A stretch of DNA of 58,149 nt, taken from positions 1 through 58,149 of the forward strand of contig JAATFV010000104.1 in assembly GCA_015655015.1 (NCBI GenBank). The letters run 5' to 3'. The notes under the pieces are model-generated. The model was not told the origin of the DNA, made no database searches, and saw nothing but the letters and a program-made list of their open reading frames with translations. The position numbers and the translations under genes are program-made. The DNA is from Chitinophagales bacterium (GTDB lineage: Bacteria; Bacteroidota; Bacteroidia; Chitinophagales; Chitinophagaceae). Below are positions 18,161 through 28,500 of this stretch, piece by piece; positions within the stretch are counted from its first letter, which is position 1; each line of letters opens with the position of its first letter.

Positions 18161-19696
18161 TCAGAAAAAACCAAGCTTGGTTTTGCTGTAAGAGATCAAC
18201 ATATTTTTGGTCTGGCGGTAGTGGTTGAGCATCATCTTATGGTTCTCACGGCCAAAGCCGGATTTTTTATAACCGCCGAACGGGGCGTGCGCCGGATAGG
18301 CATGATAGCAATTCACCCAGACCCGTCCTGCCTGTATGGCCCTGGGGACCTGGTACAGCTCGTGGGCATCCCTTGTCCAGACGCCGGCGCCCAATCCGTA
18401 TAAAGTATCGTTGGCAATCTCTATGGCCTCTTCTGTGGAGCTGAAGGTGGTGACGCAGCTGACGGGGCCGAAGATCTCTTCCTGGAAGATCCTCATTTTG
18501 TTATTGCCTTTAAAGAGGGTGGGCTGAATATAATAACCGTGTTCCAGGCCGCTGTTCTGGTGGAAGGCTTCGCCGCCGCAGAGCACTTTGGCGCCTTCCT
18601 GTTTGCCTATTTCCAGGTAGCTTAGAATCTTATTATACTGGTCTTCAGAGGCCTGGGCTCCCATCATCACTGTGCCGTCCAGGGGATTGCCCATTTTAAT
18701 GGCTTTTGTGCGCCGGATCACCTGTTCCATGAACCGGTCATAGATCTTTTCGTGGACGAGGATCCTGCTGGGACAGGTGCATACCTCTCCCTGGTTAAGG
18801 GCGAACATGACGGCCCCTTCAACGGCCTTGTCGAAGAAATCGTCATCGGCGTGACCTACGGATTCGAAGAAGATATTCGGGCTTTTGCCACCCAGCTCCA
18901 TCGTGACGGGGATGAGATTTTCCGAAGCATATTGCATGATCAGTCTGCCGGTGGTGGTCTCTCCGGTGAAGGCGACCTTCTGCACCTTTGGGGAAGAAGC
19001 CAGCGGCTTGCCCGCTTCCGGTCCGAACCCTGTAACAATATTCAGGACGCCCGGGGGTAAGATATCTCCTATCAGCTCCATTAGGCACATGATGCTGGTG
19101 GGTGTCTGTTCGGCGGGCTTGACGACGGCGCAGCATCCGGCAGCCAGCGCCGGCGCTATTTTCCAGGTAGCCATTAACAGGGGGAAGTTCCAGGGAATGA
19201 TCTGCCCTACCACCCCGATGGGCTCATGAAGGGCGATGCTGACGGTCGTTTCGTCATGTTCGCTGATGCTGCCTTCCTCGCTGCGGATCGCTCCGGCGAA
19301 ATACCTGAAATGATCGACTACCAGGGGAAGGTCGGCGGCCCTTGTTTCGCGGATGGCTTTTCCGTTGTCAATGGTCTCTACCACAGCGAGATATTCCAGG
19401 TTGTCCTCGATGACCTGCGCTATTTTCGTGAGGAGATTGCTGCGGTAGGAGGCGGCTGTTTTGCTCCATTTGGGAAAGGCCTTATGTGCGGCGTCAATGG
19501 CTTTTTCTATATCTTTTGCATTTCCCCTGGCGGCCCGGGTGAATACTTTGCCATCGATGGGAGATGGGTTGTCAAAGTATTGACCGCTATCGGGTTTTAC
19601 CCATTGGCCGTCTATGAAATGATCATATCTTTCTTTGAAGGCAGGGCGGGCTGCTACGTCGGATTTCCGGGCAGCGGTCGTTGCGGTTGTACTCAT
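18161..19696 (-). CDS. NAD-dependent aldehyde dehydrogenase (ExaC/AldB-like)
   Basis: Oxidises an aldehyde, probably acetaldehyde or a similar short one, to the acid in the cytoplasm. The 511 residues carry the complete ALDH core: [10 protein letters not shown] (about 167), [12 protein letters not shown] (about 243), the catalytic Glu in [12 protein letters not shown] (Glu267) and the catalytic Cys in [10 protein letters not shown] (Cys306). The [11 protein letters not shown] form is typical of the ExaC/AldB branch, which often pairs with DUF779 as here. The divergent AraC gene 155 bases away is the likely regulator. Confidence 0.94.
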   Translation of the reverse strand: MSTTATTAARKSDVAARPAFKERYDHFIDGQWVKPDSGQYFDNPSPIDGKVFTRAARGNAKDIEKAIDAAHKAFPKWSKTAASYRSNLLTKIAQVIEDNLEYLAVVETIDNGKAIRETRAADLPLVVDHFRYFAGAIRSEEGSISEHDETTVSIALHEPIGVVGQIIPWNFPLLMATWKIAPALAAGCCAVVKPAEQTPTSIMCLMELIGDILPPGVLNIVTGFGPEAGKPLASSPKVQKVAFTGETTTGRLIMQYASENLIPVTMELGGKSPNIFFESVGHADDDFFDKAVEGAVMFALNQGEVCTCPSRILVHEKIYDRFMEQVIRRTKAIKMGNPLDGTVMMGAQASEDQYNKILSYLEIGKQEGAKVLCGGEAFHQNSGLEHGYYIQPTLFKGNNKMRIFQEEIFGPVSCVTTFSSTEEAIEIANDTLYGLGAGVWTRDAHELYQVPRAIQAGRVWVNCYHAYPAHAPFGGYKKSGFGRENHKMMLNHYRQTKNMLISYSKTKLGFF

Positions 19697-19809
19697 GGCG
19701 GAAGCATTTTAGTCGTTAAATAATCAGCTAATTTGCAAAACAAACAGGGTTGCCCGGCAAAATTTTGTACTTATTTATAGCACGATCGTACCTGTCTTTT
19801 CCCCCGCAC

Positions 19810-19832
19810 CAACAATTTTTTGTAAATTGTTG
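19810..19832. promoter_or_regulatory. Inverted repeat CAACAATTT-N5-AAATTGTTG before araC-type gene
   Basis: A perfect 9-bp inverted repeat with a 5-base centre lies 19 bases upstream of the AraC-type start codon, within the divergent region shared with the aldehyde dehydrogenase. It may be an operator or a leader hairpin. A second small palindrome, ACGATCGT, lies at 19782-19789. Confidence 0.45.
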
Positions 19833-19851
19833 AACGCAAAAACGATAGCTG

Positions 19852-20778
19852 ATGCCGGTAAAAAATTATTTACGTAAGATGAACCTGACGGATCCAAAGT
19901 ATCTTCAGACGCTCGTCGAGAACCGGCGCATCTTCAATTTAAAAAACTGCGAGCTAAATGTTTTCGAAAGTTATCAGCAAGCGTACCGGGTACCGTTGAC
20001 CTTTGGGGATTTTGTCATCACCAGCATGGTTCGCGGCAAAAAGATCATGCATCTTTTTGAGCAGCCGGCTTTTGAATATATGCCGGGAGAGACGGTGATC
20101 GTCCCTCCCAATGAGACGATGGTGATCGATTTTCCGGAAGCAGGGCCGGATAATCCCACTCAATGCATTGCACTGACTGTCGATGAAACCTATATCCGCG
20201 GTACGCTGCAATACCTGAATGAATATTATAATAGCGCCGGAGATGAAAAAAATACCTGGAAGCTGCAGTTCTCCCAGTATCATTTCAGCAATGATACGGA
20301 GGTGACGGAGCTGATCAATAAGCTCATCCGTATTTGCAGCAGCTTCGATCTGTCGAAGAATATCTATGCCGATCTGAGCCTGAAGGAGCTATTGATCCGT
20401 ATCCTGCAAAGCCAGCGTCTGCAGATCATTCCGGGTGAAATGACCACGGATCAGAACCGCAGCCGCCTTCATTTCGTCCTCCATTATATTCATGAGCATC
20501 TTACGGAAAAGATCCCTGTCAATATTCTTAGCCGCAAAGCCTATCTGAGCCGGAATAATTTCTTTAAATGGTTCAAGGAGCAATTTGGGGTCACTCCATT
20601 GGAATATATCAACCGGGAAAGGATCAAGCTTGCCAAGCAGCTGCTGGCGGAGGGCAAGCAGACGATCAGCCAGGTAGGTATGCAATGCGGATTCAGCGAT
20701 ACCAATTATTTTGTCCGCCTGTTCCGGCAATCGGAGGGGATCACTCCCGGCGCTTATCAGCTGATCTGCCGGAAATAA
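19852..20778 (+). CDS. AraC-family transcriptional regulator
   Basis: A 308-residue DNA-binding regulator. The N-terminal part (about 30-150) resembles the cupin-like AraC sensor domain (GDFVITSMVRGKKIMHLF, YMPGETVIVPPNETMVIDFP). The C-terminal 100 residues form the double helix-turn-helix: LSRKAYLSRNNFFKWFKEQF and ISQVGMQCGFSDTNYFVRLF, then GITPGAYQ. It diverges from the aldehyde dehydrogenase gene and is the probable aldehyde- or alcohol-responsive activator of that operon. A short GC hairpin (about 20791-20812) follows the stop. Confidence 0.92.
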   Translation: MPVKNYLRKMNLTDPKYLQTLVENRRIFNLKNCELNVFESYQQAYRVPLTFGDFVITSMVRGKKIMHLFEQPAFEYMPGETVIVPPNETMVIDFPEAGPDNPTQCIALTVDETYIRGTLQYLNEYYNSAGDEKNTWKLQFSQYHFSNDTEVTELINKLIRICSSFDLSKNIYADLSLKELLIRILQSQRLQIIPGEMTTDQNRSRLHFVLHYIHEHLTEKIPVNILSRKAYLSRNNFFKWFKEQFGVTPLEYINRERIKLAKQLLAEGKQTISQVGMQCGFSDTNYFVRLFRQSEGITPGAYQLICRK

Positions 20779-20979
20779 TTCAGCGTTGAGGCAACTCCGG
20801 ATCAGCTTTGATCTGGCATAACTCAATAGATTTTGACTGCCATTATTAGTAAGGTTTTTCACTCTGTGTTTTAAATTTATTGATAATCAAACTGTTGCGT
20901 GCTTATGGCTCACATAGAATTGCTGTACTAATCCAGGCTATAAGTTAAATACTGCAAAAAGAAATGTTACACTTGCGTA

Positions 20980-21270
20980 GTGACACATTTGGCAACTATA
21001 CAAGACCAGTTACGTCAGGCAAAACCTCAATTGTCTGAAAAATACCATGTAAATAATCTGGGATTATTTGGCTCAGTAGTGAGAAATGATTTTACTCCTG
21101 AAAGTGATGTAGACATTGTTGTAGATTTTAGTCAGCCGATTGGAATAGAATTTATTGATTTGGCTGATGATCTGGAAAAATTACTTAAGAGGAAAGTCGA
21201 TCTTGTTTCAAAAGAAGGCATTAAGCCAGGATATTTCAAGGAAATACAGCCCGAGATAGTTTATGTCTAA
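20980..21270 (+). CDS. mntA: MntA-type antitoxin (minimal nucleotidyltransferase)
   Basis: A 96-residue nucleotidyltransferase of the MNT family. The active-site signature GSx10DxD is complete (GSVVRNDFTPESDVDIVVDF). Known MntA proteins inactivate their HepT toxin by adding AMP units to a tyrosine. The start is GTG at 20980; a TTG at 20989 giving MATIQDQ would fit the family better. The toxin gene overlaps its 3-prime end by 8 bases and is broken by a stop codon. GC content is about 30-35%, far below the neighbours, suggesting horizontal transfer. Confidence 0.88.
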   Translation: MTHLATIQDQLRQAKPQLSEKYHVNNLGLFGSVVRNDFTPESDVDIVVDFSQPIGIEFIDLADDLEKLLKRKVDLVSKEGIKPGYFKEIQPEIVYV

Positions 21271-21604
21271 AAGAACTCCCAAACTCTTATTGGAGGATAT
21301 ATTGGAAAGTTCCCGGAAAATTCTCACCTATACATAAGGGTATTCTTTCGAACAATTTTTAGCGGACGACAAAACTGTAGATGCAGTTATTCGAAATTTC
21401 GAGATCATTGGTGAAGCGGCAAATCGTTTGCCGGAGGAAATGAGGGACCAATATACTGACGTAGATTGGCATCGGATCAGGGGATTTCGAAATAGAATTG
21501 TGCATGATTATATGGGGATCGATTATAAAATTGTCTGGTTAATTAAAGAAAACTTCCTACCTGCGTTGATAGCCAATATCAAAAATATACCGGAAAAATT
21601 ATAG
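21263..21604 (+). pseudogene. hepT: HepT-type HEPN toxin with in-frame stop codon
   Basis: Reading from ATG 21263 gives 24 codons, then TAA at 21335-21337, then continues in the same frame to TAG at 21602-21604 (114 codons in all). The reading beyond the stop is clearly HepT: FEIIGEAANRLPEEMRDQY and the catalytic/AMP-acceptor motif RX4HXY as RNRIVHDY, then the usual C-terminal helix. Both sides of the stop align to the family in one frame, so a single nonsense change (for example AAA or GAA to TAA) explains it. A late ATG (MRDQYTDVDW) could in principle restart a fragment holding the RX4HXY motif. Confidence 0.85.
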
Positions 21605-21933
21605 GGTGAAATGCTTTTTGTTAATTAGGTCGCTCAAATGACCTTATTAACGTGAATTGCGTCAGTGGAGTGACTTGATTTTTATTTACCTGGTTCATAA
21701 AAAAGAAAATGGAAAAGCGGGAGTCTGCTTTCTTCTTAATTCGCGTCCCTGAATTCATTTATTAGTATACTAATTTAGTAGACTAAATGTTTTGCCTTAT
21801 CTTTGAAACGAAGATGTTGAAGCAACTTTTTTTGCCGGAGGTATTCTGATAAGTTGATTATATTTATAATCATAGAAGGGGCTGTCTATTCGTCGTATTA
21901 GATTTTTTAATTATAAATGGAGGCGATTTTTTT
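21605..21933. other. Intergenic region upstream of ECF sigma gene
   Basis: No gene is visible in this AT-rich stretch. It holds two abutting palindromes (21761-21788), a -7-like element TATCTTTG (21798-21805) and an AT-rich leader ending in a GGAGG about 10 bases before the sigma-factor ATG. Confidence 0.6.
21761..21805 (+). promoter_or_regulatory. Twin palindromic operator overlapping a Bacteroidota-type promoter
   Basis: ATTAGTATACTAAT (21761-21774) is a perfect palindrome and runs into ATTTAGT-AG-ACTAAAT (21773-21788), also perfect about its 2-base centre. Ten bases later TATCTTTG matches the Bacteroidota -7 consensus TAnnTTTG. The second palindrome covers the expected -33 position, so a bound repressor would block the promoter. 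It would drive the sigma/FecR operon. Confidence 0.45.
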
Positions 21934-22548
21934 ATGAGACAGGAAGATTTCGAGGAGTGGGAGCTGGTCCCGGAACTCCGGAAAGGGAATCCATCGGCTT
22001 TCCGCCAACTCTATAGTGCTTATGGGCCTCGTTTGTATGGCTTCTGCAAGCGATTTGGTCTGAATCCTGATGATGCCCGGGAGATCATCCAGGAGACATT
22101 CATACGTATCTGGGAGCACCGGCACGATCTCCGTCCTGACACTTCCTTTAACAGCTATCTGTTTACTATTGCCCGCAATCTCATTTACAATTCTCTGCGC
22201 CGCACTGCTTACTGGGAGAAATATCTCCGGGAAGCAAGTCTTCAATGGCCGGCCGGCGAAAGTATTCCGGCCACGGCTGACGAGCGGGAGCTTCAGCGGC
22301 TGATCGGCGAAGCTATCCTGGAACTGCCGGATAAATGCCGGCAGATATTCTGGAAAAGCCGGTATGAGGGTTTCTCCAACCAGCAGATCGCCGATGAGCT
22401 TGCCATTTCCAAAAGTACAGTGGAGAATCAGCTGAACAAGGCCCTCAAGACGATCCGCAAGTCCCTGGAAAGCAATGGTTATGGGCCGGCCCTTCTTACC
22501 AGCTATGCGGGAATATGCCATGTATTGATTAATTTTATTTCAAACTAA
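21934..22548 (+). CDS. ECF-type RNA polymerase sigma factor
   Basis: A 204-residue ECF sigma factor. Region 2 reads FRQLYSAYGPRLYGFCKRFG and ARIIQETFIRIWEH-like (AREIIQETFIRIWEHR), and region 4 reads LELPDKCRQIFWKSRYEGFS with QQIADELAISKSTVENQLNK as helix-turn-helix. It starts a plus-strand locus with FecR, a Kelch lipoprotein and SusC/SusD and probably controls it. A GGAGG lies about 10 bases before the ATG, which is unusual for this phylum. Confidence 0.92.
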   Translation: MRQEDFEEWELVPELRKGNPSAFRQLYSAYGPRLYGFCKRFGLNPDDAREIIQETFIRIWEHRHDLRPDTSFNSYLFTIARNLIYNSLRRTAYWEKYLREASLQWPAGESIPATADERELQRLIGEAILELPDKCRQIFWKSRYEGFSNQQIADELAISKSTVENQLNKALKTIRKSLESNGYGPALLTSYAGICHVLINFISN

Positions 22549-22678
22549 TATTCTGCGTCATGCCGTGCTGCTGTTGTCATTCTCAGGGAAGAATAAACTT
22601 TTTTTTGCAAGGGCGTAGGTGTGAACCTGCTTTCATGTGTATAACCTGTAATGAAGGCCGGAATAAAATACATGTATT

Positions 22679-23818
22679 GTGAATAAGGATCTCCTTAAAC
22701 GTTATTTTGATAATGCATGCACTCCGGAAGAACGGGAGAAAGTGACGGTATGGCTGTCGGATGCCCGTCACCGCGAAGAAGCTCTTGAATTTATGGACGA
22801 GGAGTGGGGCCGGTGGCTTCCTTCTCCCGCAGCGCTGGAGGAGGCTTCGAGGGAGGCTGATCTTCCTTTCAGCACGCTTTTCCGCCAGGCGACAGCCTCG
22901 GAGAAAAAGGCGTCGGGGAAGGGGCGGTCCTTATTCCCGGTAAGAGGCCGGATCGTAAAGATCATGGCCGGTGTGGCAGCCTGTTTTTTATTTTTGCTGG
23001 CGGGCGCCTGGATAGGTTTTTACTACCATGGAAAAGCCCGGCCGGACAAGAAGGACCCTGTGTACTATGCCATGGCGCAAACGCTCCGGGGGCAGCGATC
23101 CCGGGTGGTGCTGGGGGATGGATCGGAAGTTTATCTGAATGCCGACAGCAGGATCTCTTTCTCCAGCGAGGTGAGTCCGCGCCCGGTAGTCTACCTGGAA
23201 GGGGAGGCATTCTTTAAAGTGCCGGATAAGGAAAAACCGCTGATCATAAAGACCAAGTACCTGGTAGCCAGCACCAGGGGCTCTCATTTCAATATCTCCG
23301 CCTTTCCTAAGGACAGCACCGTGACCGTTAGCGTTGAAAATGGCAGGACGGAGATAAGCTCTAATAATGAAAAGACGTTTCCGTTGCTGAATCTGAGATT
23401 CCCCGGTCATGACTCTGCCGCCCAAAAGGACAGCGCAGCCGTTCCGCCAAAGCCTAAGACGATGCCGATGATGGCGATCCGTCCGATCATGGTGGTAAAT
23501 GCGAATCAGTCGGTGGTCTTCGATAAGTATAATAAGCATGCGGCGGCGCCGGCAAGGCTCAATGAAGAAGAGCTCAGCTCCTGGAAAGACGGATCTATTT
23601 ATTTCAGCCATACTGATTCCGCGGCCCTGGTAGACAAGCTGGAAAGGTGGTTTGATGTGGATGTAACGTTGAATACGGATGGTGTTGCTCTGAAACCATT
23701 GAATTGCGGATTTAAGAATCCAACGCTCATAGAAGTGCTCAGCCATATCAGCAATGAGCTGGGCCTGGACTATCGCATTGATGGAAGGCATGTATACCTT
23801 AACAGACGTGTGAAATAA
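22679..23818 (+). CDS. FecR-family anti-sigma factor
   Basis: A 379-residue inner-membrane anti-sigma factor with a GTG start (NKDLLKRYFDNACTPEERE). A cytoplasmic N-terminus (1-90) is followed by one membrane segment (about 96-118: IMAGVAACFLFLLAGAWIGF), a periplasmic FecR domain (VVLGDGSEVYLNADSRISFS, VVYLEGEAFFKV, ASTRGSHFNIS) and a DUF4974-like end. It is paired with the sigma gene 130 bases upstream. The SusC of this locus has no STN domain, so the usual receptor contact for this FecR is missing. Confidence 0.92.
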   Translation: MNKDLLKRYFDNACTPEEREKVTVWLSDARHREEALEFMDEEWGRWLPSPAALEEASREADLPFSTLFRQATASEKKASGKGRSLFPVRGRIVKIMAGVAACFLFLLAGAWIGFYYHGKARPDKKDPVYYAMAQTLRGQRSRVVLGDGSEVYLNADSRISFSSEVSPRPVVYLEGEAFFKVPDKEKPLIIKTKYLVASTRGSHFNISAFPKDSTVTVSVENGRTEISSNNEKTFPLLNLRFPGHDSAAQKDSAAVPPKPKTMPMMAIRPIMVVNANQSVVFDKYNKHAAAPARLNEEELSSWKDGSIYFSHTDSAALVDKLERWFDVDVTLNTDGVALKPLNCGFKNPTLIEVLSHISNELGLDYRIDGRHVYLNRRVK

Positions 23819-24064
23819 GATCCACAAAATTATTACTATCAACGCCATAAATCAACGGTGCGGGGGCCTTCATACAATACCACAGGCGCCGCGGACTAAC
23901 CTGCTATAACCTTTCCACAAGACTGGAATACCTCTAAAGAGCTGATCCTATGCGGCTCCGGGGAATGTTGCGCCTTATTGAAAAAGCCGGCCGATGCCGG
24001 ACAGGGATTGTTATGTCAATACGGGAACCGCTATGCTCATTTTATAAATAAAACAACCAAAACT

Positions 24065-25462
24065 ATGCTCCTTTCTTTCAAACGCTCTTCGATCCTCCGG
24101 CCCGTTCTCGGGCTGTCCGCTCTTTTACTGATCATATTGGCAGCGGACTCCTGTAAAAAGGATGCTCATCTTAGCAATCTTGCAGGTGTCACGGCATTCA
24201 GTATAAAAGACCTGAATGTGACCTTCGTCATCGATGAGACGGCGGGCACTATCTCCAATGCGGATAGTCTTCCTTTCCAGTCCAATGTATCGGCCCTTGT
24301 AGCTCAGTTCACGCCAGTGCCCAGCTCCACTGTCAAAGTGGGCGGCGCCATCCAGGTATCCGGCACTACGGTTAATGACTTCAGCAATCCCGTTGTCTAT
24401 ACGGTAGTTGCGCAGAACGGATCTTCCACCCGTACTTATACCGTGAAGGTGAATGTCGCAAAGGTGGATCCCAAGACCGTAAGCTGGCAGCAGCTGACTG
24501 CCGATGCCGGATGGGGTAACAATCACAGTCTGATCGCCGGCGTCTTCAATAATAAATTTTATGCTTACGGTGCGACGCTGGGGCTCTCCAACTCGATCAA
24601 GTTCGGAGCGTGGTCGTCTACTGATGGCGTCGCCTGGGCTAAGATCCCCGCTGTCGATGATAAAGGCGACTCTGTCCCGCATGGTGAATTTAGTGCGCTG
24701 GTCACCAATTTCAACAGCAAAATGTATTTCCTGGGCGGACACCAGCCCGGCATAGGGTTCGCATTTGATTTTGTTACGAGCAACACCTACAGCTCTTCCG
24801 ATGGCATCGCCTGGACCGTCTCGGCGCCGGCAGTCACCACAGACCGCTTCAGCGTCCGCGAACGCATCGGCGCTGTAGTATTCAATAACAAGATTTTCGT
24901 TATCGGGGGCAATGCCTATCCCTACGGCGGCAACACCGCTGCCCAGGGAGTAGCTTACAATGACGTATGGAGCTCTACTGACGGTGCTGCCTGGACGCAG
25001 GTCACCTCAGCTGCGGCCTTCCCTGCCCGGAGTAATCCTGCTGTATTCGTATACAATAACAAATTATGGGTTGTCGGGGGTAAGAGCGGCAGTACTTATC
25101 TTAACGACGTATGGAGCTCTTCCGACGGGGCTAACTGGACGCAGGTTACGACCACTACGGCATTCACCGGCCGTTTCGGGCATGCCGTGGCCGTATATAA
25201 CAATGAGATATTTCTCGCGGGCGGTGAAGATGCCAGCGGTGTACTGGGTGATTTATGGGTCTCCGAAGATAGCGGTCTCAACTGGAAGCAGCTGCAATCA
25301 GGAGATGTCCGTGCCCTTCCTGCCAATTTCCCGGCACGTACCTATTTTAGCTTCTTCGTTCAGGGCAATACGCTCTACATGGCAGGAGGGCTGGGTGCTA
25401 AGAATTCGAATAACCAGTATACTTATCGTAATGATGTTTGGAAAGGTGTTCTGGTAAAATAG
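24065..25462 (+). CDS. Kelch-repeat surface/periplasmic lipoprotein
   Basis: A 465-residue lipoprotein: hydrophobic segment then ILAADSCKKD, with the lipidated Cys near residue 30. Residues about 35-135 form an Ig-like, DUF5018-type module (AGVTAFSIKDLNV...VVYTVVAQNGSSTRTYTVKV). The rest is a Kelch-type beta-propeller with repeated NNKIFVIGG, NNKLWVVGGKSG and NEIFLAGGED blades, each followed by W-S-S-x-D-G-x-x-W. The ATG at 24065 is chosen over one 87 bases upstream because it starts the signal sequence. Its position before susC suggests a ligand-binding accessory of the importer. Confidence 0.85.
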   Translation: MLLSFKRSSILRPVLGLSALLLIILAADSCKKDAHLSNLAGVTAFSIKDLNVTFVIDETAGTISNADSLPFQSNVSALVAQFTPVPSSTVKVGGAIQVSGTTVNDFSNPVVYTVVAQNGSSTRTYTVKVNVAKVDPKTVSWQQLTADAGWGNNHSLIAGVFNNKFYAYGATLGLSNSIKFGAWSSTDGVAWAKIPAVDDKGDSVPHGEFSALVTNFNSKMYFLGGHQPGIGFAFDFVTSNTYSSSDGIAWTVSAPAVTTDRFSVRERIGAVVFNNKIFVIGGNAYPYGGNTAAQGVAYNDVWSSTDGAAWTQVTSAAAFPARSNPAVFVYNNKLWVVGGKSGSTYLNDVWSSSDGANWTQVTTTTAFTGRFGHAVAVYNNEIFLAGGEDASGVLGDLWVSEDSGLNWKQLQSGDVRALPANFPARTYFSFFVQGNTLYMAGGLGAKNSNNQYTYRNDVWKGVLVK

Positions 25463-25511
25463 GGAAGACCTGGATCATTCTATTACAAAAAAAGTAAATG
25501 CACATCGGGCC

Positions 25512-28500
25512 ATGCCTAACTATAAACGTCTCCTTTTTCCCCTGATTCACCCGTTATGGCTCTGCCTTTTAGCCGGCCCGGGTCTGCCTGTCGCAGCTTT
25601 TGCGCAGGCAGACTCTCTGCCGCTGACAAAGATCAGCGGGATCGTACGGTCTTCCCGGGACGGCGCTCCCGTCGCCGGCGCCTCCGTAAAGATCAAAGGC
25701 ACTTCCAGGGCTACGATGACAAATGAAAAAGGGAATTTCCTTGTACTGGCGAAACCGGGGGATACGCTGGAAATCACATCCATCGGCTTCTCCCGCATCG
25801 TCTGTCCCTGTAACGGGGCTAACAGGACCTTGCTGAACCTCACGCTGCCCGAGGATTTTCAGCGGCAGAACGAGGCTATTGTCATCGGGTATGGTAATGA
25901 ACGCAAACGGAATATCACCGGGGCCATCTCCTCCATCAGTGGGGATGATATTCAAAAATCATCTGCTCTCTCTTTCGACAATGCGATCATGGGAAAGGCC
26001 GCCGGCGTTCAGATACTGCCCAGCTCCGGCGTGCCGGGATCGGCAACGGGGATCACTATACGTGGTCTCAGCACGCTGAATTCGGACGGCAATCAGCCTT
26101 TGATCGTTATCGACGGCATTCCCGTCTATGGTTCCGGGCAAAGCCTCAATACCAGCACTTTTAACAACAGCACCAGTCCGCTGACCGGCTTTGGCGGTAC
26201 GAACGTCAGCGACAACCTTACCCCGACGCAGACATTCGAGAATAACCCGCTGTCTTCCATCAACCCGGCCGATATAGAGTCCATAGAGATCCTCAAGGAT
26301 GCCTATGCCACTGCCATCTATGGGTCCAGGGGATCAGCCGGTGTTATTCTCATCACTACCAAAAAGGGCACCAAAGGAAGGGCCCAGTTCAACGGGCGTT
26401 ATAGTGCCGGTGCGTTGCAGCCTATCGGAAAATATTCTCTGCTTGACGGTCCGCAGTATAATGACATCTATACGGAATATTACAAAGAGCTGGGGGAGAG
26501 CTCGGTCTTCAATTCACCGTATAATACGGACTGGGTGAAAGCGGTCACCCGCACTGCCCTTACGCAGCAGGCGGATGTCTCCCTGGCGGCAGGGGGCGAC
26601 AAGACCCAATACTTTATCAGCGGCTCTTATACCGATCAGCCTTCTTATGTCATCCGGAATGGTTACAAACGTTATACCGGAAGGATGAACCTTAGTTTTC
26701 AGCCTACTTCCGCCATCTCCGCGGGGGCGGGCATGTCCCTGTCCTATACGGATAATACCGCGCTCAACTCACCGGCTATCTTCCGGGGAGCCATTACCAG
26801 GGCGCCCAACCTCCCCATCACCAATGCGGACGGAACATATGCTTATTACAAAGGCAGCAATCCCCATGGCGCTGCCGATGCCAATCCCGTCGCCGACGCC
26901 ATGCTGAATACGAACTCTCTTCAGACGGTGGAAGAGACCGGCAATGCATTCGTGCAGTACAAACCTTTTTCCTGGGTGGCCCTTCGTTCCGAGCTGGGGG
27001 TCGAGCTTAATTCAGGGGAAGCGTATACCCGCCGGATCAAGCGGCCCAGCGGTTTCGGGGATGATGCGGTACAGACCTCTACCCAGAACCGGAAGGTGGT
27101 CATCAACAATACGATCTCTTTTCTTCGCACGCTTAACGGCGGTCATTATATCAATGCGGTCGTGGGGCAGAGTTTTGAAAAATCCACCGAGACCGACAAT
27201 TCTATCGGGGGATATACTTTTTTCAGCAATACTCTCCGCAGCATCGATGCTGCAGCCCATAAATACATAATAGACGCCCTTACCCAGCAATGGGCCATGG
27301 CCTCCTATTTCGGCCGTCTTAATTACGAGTACCGCAGCCGTTACCTGGCCGGTGTCACTTACCGGATAGATGGATCTTCCAAGTTTGGGGCCAGCCGTCG
27401 TTATGTGAGCTTTCCTTCCTTTTCTGCCGGCTGGCGGATCTCGAAGGAGTCGTTCCTGGAGGGTTATAAATGGATCGACGATATCAAGCTTCGGGGCAGC
27501 CTGGGCTTCACCGGGAATAACAGTTCCTCTTCCTATTATGGCAGCCAGGGGCAATACCTGCTCAACAGCAACAACCTGGCTTATGCCGGTGTGCCGATCC
27601 TGCAGGTACAGCAGCCTGACAATCCGAACCTGAAGTGGGAACGCACGCGCTCTATCGATGCGGGAATGGATGTCAGCCTTTTTAATAGCCGGCTTACCGC
27701 TACCTTCGATTACTATCGTCGCCGGGTGCACGATATGATCCTTTCCTCGGCGATACCACTTTACCAGGGATGGTCTTCCCAGCCTCAGAATATCGGGGAT
27801 ATGATGAACGAAGGGCTGGAATTGCTGGTGAATGCCGTTATTGTCCGCAGAAAGAGCCTGACCTGGTCGGCGACGTTTAATGTGTCGACGAATCATAACA
27901 AGATCCTGCGTCTTACGGCCAATGCGGAAGAGGTGGGGCTGGCCAATGATGCTTTCAAATACCTGAAGGTCGGGCAACCCGCCGGACAGTTCTTCCTTTA
28001 TGACTGGAAGGGGGTAGATCCCATGACGGGCAATCCGCTTTGGGGCGACGGCAAAGGGGGCTCTTCCAATATACCTCCTGCTTCCCGTTACCTGGAAGTG
28101 CCGGATGTGAATGTTTTCCGTCAGCCTTATGGCACCAGTCTTCCGGATTTTTATGGAGGTATGGGGCATACCCTCGACTATAAGAACTGGGAGCTGGACG
28201 CCTTCTTTTCCTTCTCCCTCGGGGGGAAGATGATCAATGGTTCCCGGGCCACCCTGCTCACCTATACGACGGAGGATGCTAATAACCTGGATTCCCGGAT
28301 CCTCGACCACTGGATAATCCCGAATCAGGAGACGGCTATTCCCAGGCTGGCCAACCGTTCCGTCACCATTCCCAACGGATCCACTACCACCAGCATTTAT
28401 GATTATACTACCAGCCGGACGAACAGCCGCTTCCTGGAGAGTTCCGGTTATGTGCGGTTGAGGAGCCTTACCCTGGCTTATAACCTGACCCCTGCCCGTC

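Noticed and set aside
21263..21604. Frameshift in the HepT gene
   Set aside because: Both halves are in the same frame; the defect is a single in-frame TAA, not an indel.
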